The notes under the pieces are model-generated. The model ran no database searches. It was not told where the DNA came from and saw only the letters and a program-made list of their open reading frames with translations. DNA of 64,000 bases, taken from positions 1,307,732 through 1,371,731 of the forward strand of contig MU278350.1 in the NCBI GenBank assembly GCA_022385755.1, written 5' to 3'. How positions within the stretch are numbered: position 1 is the first letter of the stretch; every line of letters begins with the position of its first letter. Of the stretch, positions 59,754 to 64,000 are shown piece by piece. This stretch comes from Trametopsis cervina (taxonomy: Eukaryota > Basidiomycota > Agaricomycetes > Polyporales > Irpicaceae). Both the position numbers and the translations under genes were made by a program.

Positions 59754-61300
59754 CTATGCAGATGCTGTGAGTGCAGGCTCTGTAGAAGCTACTGCAGGTG
59801 GAGAGGGTGTTGTTGATGATGATGCGTCGTGTGTGCCATCTGCTGGAGCTTTTGTTCCACCTCCGCGAATGTTGGTATAAGCAGGTGGAAGTTCTATCGT
59901 CTCAGGTTCAGGTTCACTTGGGCCTGCGTCATCGTGTTGCACGATGTTGACGGCCCTAAAGCTAGGAGGCGCAGGTGACTTGCGCAGGTATGTCGAACCG
60001 CTGACTGCCGACTGATCAGGGGTTGACGACCTCTCGCCGGACAAATTCGAATAATGAGAGCGGCGCTGGTCGAGACTGGGTCGGGCTGCGCCTGGAATTG
60101 TTGATGTTTCGGCTCCTTCGGAAACGACGGTGGGTTCGGGGACCACGAAGGGCTCGGGTTGGTAATATTGAGGTGGGTGGCCATCCTGGTCCTCCCCTTC
60201 CTGGTCGTGAAGAAGATCTACTGGGCGTTTCTTCTGCTGCTTATGGAAACGGCGACGTCGGTAGAAGAATAGGGCAACAAGGAGGATAGCGAGCAGTCCT
60301 ACAACACCTCCCACAACGCCACCTGAAAAGGAAATTAGATTGCCGCCATGCATCAAGCAGGTGGTTGCGCCTTACCGACTATTGGACCGGTGTTGCTGTG
60401 TGAACCGCCAGTACTTCCACCTGTACCCGCGCCGGAGGTGCTTGTCGGGTAGCTGCCGCCCGCAGGAGACCCTGGCGTGGAAGACGGGGAACCAGAATCA
60501 AGGCAACTGCCGTCACCAAATCCAATGATATACGTTGAACTGCCTCCACTACCAATGCCTCTGTTATCGCCTGCTATAATCAGAACAGTTGTGCCCGCCC
60601 GTATTGATGGGGTCCAGCTAAAGCCTAGGCCTTGCTCCGGCACAGTTGTCAGCGAGCCTTGGGGTACCATGAGAGATTGGCCACCAGGTATGATGCCTGC
60701 GAAGAAGGGAGTGCTGCGCCGCAAATAAGTACCCATCTGACGATGGTAACAGCTTCAGCGGTTAATGCTCACCCTTTCACCGTACCCGCATTGGGATCCC
60801 ACCAAAACCGCGTAGGAGCACATTGCTGAAGGCTGTTTGGAACTAGACTGTAGACAAAACCGGGCGAGACGTCATTATTGGGATCGAAACAGCTGCTATC
60901 AGGGCCATCTAGAACCGTGACGGCCGCAGTTGCACCTCCAGACCCAAACCCGGTAGAGTCAGAGATCTATAGTTATAGCGGGGATGTGTTGAGGAGAGAT
61001 TACGACGTGGACGCGCTAGTTTAGACTTGCCTGAAGCACGAACTGTGAGTCCGTAGGATAATTTAGGAGGAAAGAGACCGAGCTGCCTGTAAAATTCTGT
61101 TGGAGTATCTTGCGGGACTCTTTACCGGTAGATAGTGGTGATGGCCCGAACGGCACGAGGAGTAGGCTATATGGAGGGCTGCCAGAACCCGTGAGGTTCA
61201 CCGTAAGATTCTGACATTGGCGTGGCGTATTCTCGATATTGAAGCTGTAGGCAGCAGCGAGAGAGGGGAGGAGGAGGAGACCAAGGTATCGCGAGAACAT
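59754..61300 (-). CDS. Single-pass cell-surface membrane protein with Ser/Gly-rich stalk
   Basis: No enzymatic function is recognised. ATG 61298-61300 begins a signal peptide (MFSRYLGLLLLPSLAAAYSF). The extracellular part has a first domain with CQNLTVNLTGSGSPPYSLLL and NFTGSSVSFLLNYPTDSQFV, then SSCFDPNNDVSPGFVY, and a second related domain: GQSLMVPQGSLTTVP, GFSWTPSIRAGTTVLIIAGD and GSSTYIIGFGDGSCL. N-glycosylation sites are present. A Ser/Gly/Thr-rich stalk (PSSTPGSPAGGS, GAGTGGSTGGS) leads to one membrane helix (VVGGVVGLLAILLVALFF) followed by a basic stop-transfer RRRRFHKQQKKRP. The cytosolic tail of about 170 residues is Pro/Ser/Glu-rich. Such proteins are widespread in Agaricomycetes and resemble wall-sensing receptors in layout only. 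Four introns; intact, stop at 59754-59756. Confidence 0.8.
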
Positions 61301-63799
61301 CTTCGGAAAATGTTCAACGTCTTCGAGAGCAAGACAGTCGCGAACGGCGTGGTCGTCGACAAGAAAGATGCGTCCCTCCAAGGGTTCTACAGTCCGAAAC
61401 AGTGACACAATGGCGTTACTGTGACGTTAGGTCACATGGGTCGCGTGCATGAGCGCATGAGCACCCGAACCGCGGTCCAGATAGCTTCTCATCTCCCACA
61501 ACACGATAGTACAGCATCACACATGAGATATGCAGCGGATACGCATGAGAGGTCACCTTTCGTTTGCAGTATCCTGCTTGAATGACCATAATGCATCGAC
61601 AGCGTGTAAAGGTACAATCCCACCTCACACCGAAATACTTCCTGTCTTTGCGAAGTGACTATGCTGACACCTCGCTTGCTGTATTCAGATCTCTGGTCAC
61701 AATTCTTACGGCCAAAGGCCTGTGGTGTCTATCCTGTGCACACATTTTGAGCAGCTCCTGCTTCGTTACTTCCTTCGTGGCGAGAGGTGGTGAGGTGAGC
61801 CACGCAATATATAGCCATCAAAGCCAGTTCACAAACAGGCGCACTCTGCCGTACGAGCATCCTAAACCTACTGGGATGTCCGGTGTTCCGAGAGTTCCGG
61901 AGAACTCTGGCAAACAAAAGTGATGCGCATCATACACTCTATGATCCGACGGTCGCTGTTCCATTGGCCACAGTGCCCTACAGTATTCCGCATGTTGGTA
62001 TCAATATGTTCACGAGGCGGACAGAAATCAAGAGCTTTAACTCCTCAATACGTTCAACATCACTAATCGCAGATATCCCATCCGAAATGGGATGTCTATC
62101 CTCGTCAGATGGCCTTACGCAACGATGCGATGACATTCCTGCTGACGCACAGCAAAACTCTTATGTTTCGGGCAGCCGTCAACAGAGCTAGAAGCAGGGT
62201 AGACTGATGGCTTTCCCCAAGTTCTGATCTCTCTCGAACCAGTGTGGGTGTTATCCAACTAACTGCCGGGACCAGAACTCTTTCAAACAGTCTTTCGCTC
62301 ACGATTGACCGGGCATCAAGTGCCATTTCCACCTATCGCGCTGACAGGTGAGAAAATGCAACTTACACGATGCATTCGAGAGACTCCCGTGCTTTTTGAG
62401 ATATGGACGGTAAGCAATGCTAACTGAACACGCGAATGCATGACTAAAACTGCCACAGCGAGCACGGTATCAGTCTCAGCGTTGGTTGAAGGGAATATTG
62501 CCAAGTCGTCTGCTGCCGAGATTCCAGGCATTTCGGCCAGTTCGTTGCATGCCTAGTCTATCACCAGTAAGCGACCGCGGACATTGCCTTCAAATTGGCT
62601 GGAATAAAGCTTCGCTATTCGAAGCTGCGTCTGCAGAGGACTCTTAGTTCTCTGCATATCCTCAGACCCACCGCTGGTCATCTTCACGGACGCAGGCTTG
62701 TCAGGTAAGTTATAGACTGGCGCTACCATGGTCTAGTATTCATGAAGCATGCCTACGCGCATCTACCTTGTTGCATCACGCCGCTGGTTTCGTCAAACTC
62801 AGCAGGCATCTCACAGTCAGAAAGCAACGGATAAAACTACTCATGACTCACAATAAATCCGAGACCGGTTTGCATCTCTTATATCAATGCTGGATCCGCC
62901 CTGCAGAGCCGTCTTGAGATGCCAGGACTGTTGTTACTGCTGGCGGATTAAACTGATCTCTGGTATGTGAGATAACTTCTCTTGCCCGTTTGAAAACTTA
63001 CCCGTATTGTCTTTGCTACACCAGGTCTCTGAATATATCTCCTGCAAACATGCGTAAGTCTTTTGTCTGATAAATGCGTTCTGCTCAAATCTGACCTCCA
63101 TGCCTCCAGGAAATGCTTGTCAGCGGCTGGTACACCAGTATGTCCCTTGTGGTAGTATTGTGCGGAGGGGCGTATTGCTTGCATTGGGTTCAAAGCATTT
63201 CCGAGTGAGAAGAAAACCTGCTGTGTCTGTCAAGAACAGTGGACGAAGCAAGCTATCGAGCAGTGGACATGAAGTATGCTAGTATAAGCTTCGAAAAGGA
63301 GGCTGTAGCTGTACCTGTGAACAAAATATAACTTTCGTAATTCATATAACTATTTGTGTCCAAGTGCGATGGTACTAAATGGCACTGGCAGGGTAAGTGT
63401 TCCTCGTTAGGACATAAATGCGCTCGCTGCAAGATGTCTCAGGGCTACGCTTATTGCTGCTGGCGGTGCACTATATGAATACACGTATGCCACGATGTTT
63501 GTAGTTGCTGTGTTGTACTAGAGTTGCGGCCGCAACCGTACACAGCCTAAGCAATGAGGGACGAGCGCCTTGGAACATGATCTTCGTCAGGGTTTCCATG
63601 ATAGAACGACCCAGGCTCCTACACTACCGGACGAATCAAACATTGATGTGACAATTTTTCGGAAATCATGTGTGTGATGTCACGCAGGCGTCAGGGAAAC
63701 ATCGTCCGAACATTGAATGAACACTGGAAGTCAAACATTTGTCCAATGTTTGGGATTTAAGCCGCCATGCCGGCGACTAAAATGGCAGCGCGTGAGAGG
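61301..63799. other. Gene-poor region
   Basis: No convincing gene. Near 62200-62560 the plus strand has short protein-like frames with possible introns (for example a GTAAGC donor near 62410 and CCACAG acceptor near 62457, ending TAG about 62556), but no family resemblance. It could be a small hypothetical gene or decay; support is too weak for a CDS call. Confidence 0.4.
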
Positions 63800-63872
63800 A
63801 AAAAATGTACCCAGCAGGAATAGAACCCTGTGCGCGCCACCCACTTTAACCACTGCACTACAGCGGCTTACA
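63800..63872 (-). ncRNA. tRNA-like Pol III element (tRNA pseudogene or SINE head)
   Basis: On the minus strand there is an A-box match TAGTGCAGTGG (63850-63860) and a B-box match GGTTCTATTCC (63817-63827), followed 11 bases later by a run of six T (63805-63800), a Pol III terminator. The A-to-B spacing is 33 bases, about 11 shorter than in a full tRNA, and the 5' and 3' ends do not form an acceptor stem. It is therefore not a working tRNA but could be a tRNA relic or the promoter head of a SINE. Confidence 0.45.
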
Positions 63873-64000
63873 GCAGCAACACAGTATATAGTTTATATAC
63901 CCCCACCACACTCAGTTACCTGAAACCTATTTTGACAAGTCCCCATTATACAGTAGAGCTGCTCATACCTGGCATACAATTCCATATGCTTTACCTGTAT

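Overview
The window reads as nuclear DNA of a white-rot basidiomycete, probably a Polyporales/Trametes-like species. Almost every gene is broken by many short GT-AG introns. The gene set fits too: a secreted class-II heme peroxidase, a P450, fungal hybrid histidine kinase, the alpha-aminoadipate lysine pathway and CaaX-ended Ras proteins. There is no rRNA, no clear intact tRNA and no CRISPR array. CDS entries below give the outer limits of spliced genes (start codon to stop codon, introns included). Splicing was done by eye from GT-AG sites and reading-frame continuity.

Left part (1-10.7 kb): the 3' end of a hybrid histidine kinase, a homocitrate synthase, an MFS transporter, and a secreted ThuA-like protein that shares a ~200 bp divergent promoter with the complex I assembly factor CIA30. 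Next (11.8-18.9 kb) come three Ras GTPase genes around one F-box gene. The three share intron positions, so they are local duplicates, and the third carries Ala at the position of Ras Gly13. A long gene-poor stretch follows, interrupted by an intron-rich P450 (20.7-23.1 kb) that has an 8-base micro-exon in its oxygen-binding motif.

Middle (25.4-36.5 kb): a tandemly amplified cassette of a C2H2-like zinc-finger gene that I cannot assign to a named family. Copy 1 is truncated. Copies 2 and 3 are nearly identical through promoter, introns and N-terminal region but differ sharply in the zinc-finger end, and they differ by one 78 bp (26 aa) proline/glycine-rich repeat. A short-chain dehydrogenase remnant lies between copies 2 and 3. 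This block is the most unusual part of the window.

Right part (36.8-61.3 kb): mostly conserved cellular genes. These are a FYVE/SAP/RING ubiquitin ligase of the CARP/RNF34 layout; a class-II peroxidase without the catalytic Trp or the Mn-binding Asp, built from 5-17 base micro-exons; a chromodomain protein with a partial PHD finger; the oligosaccharyltransferase subunit Swp1; a secreted GH47 alpha-mannosidase; an F-box protein; a Swi3/Rsc8 chromatin remodelling subunit divergent from a mitochondrial PPR-like protein; and a single-pass membrane protein. The last 2.7 kb hold no convincing gene, only a tRNA-like Pol III element near 63.8 kb.
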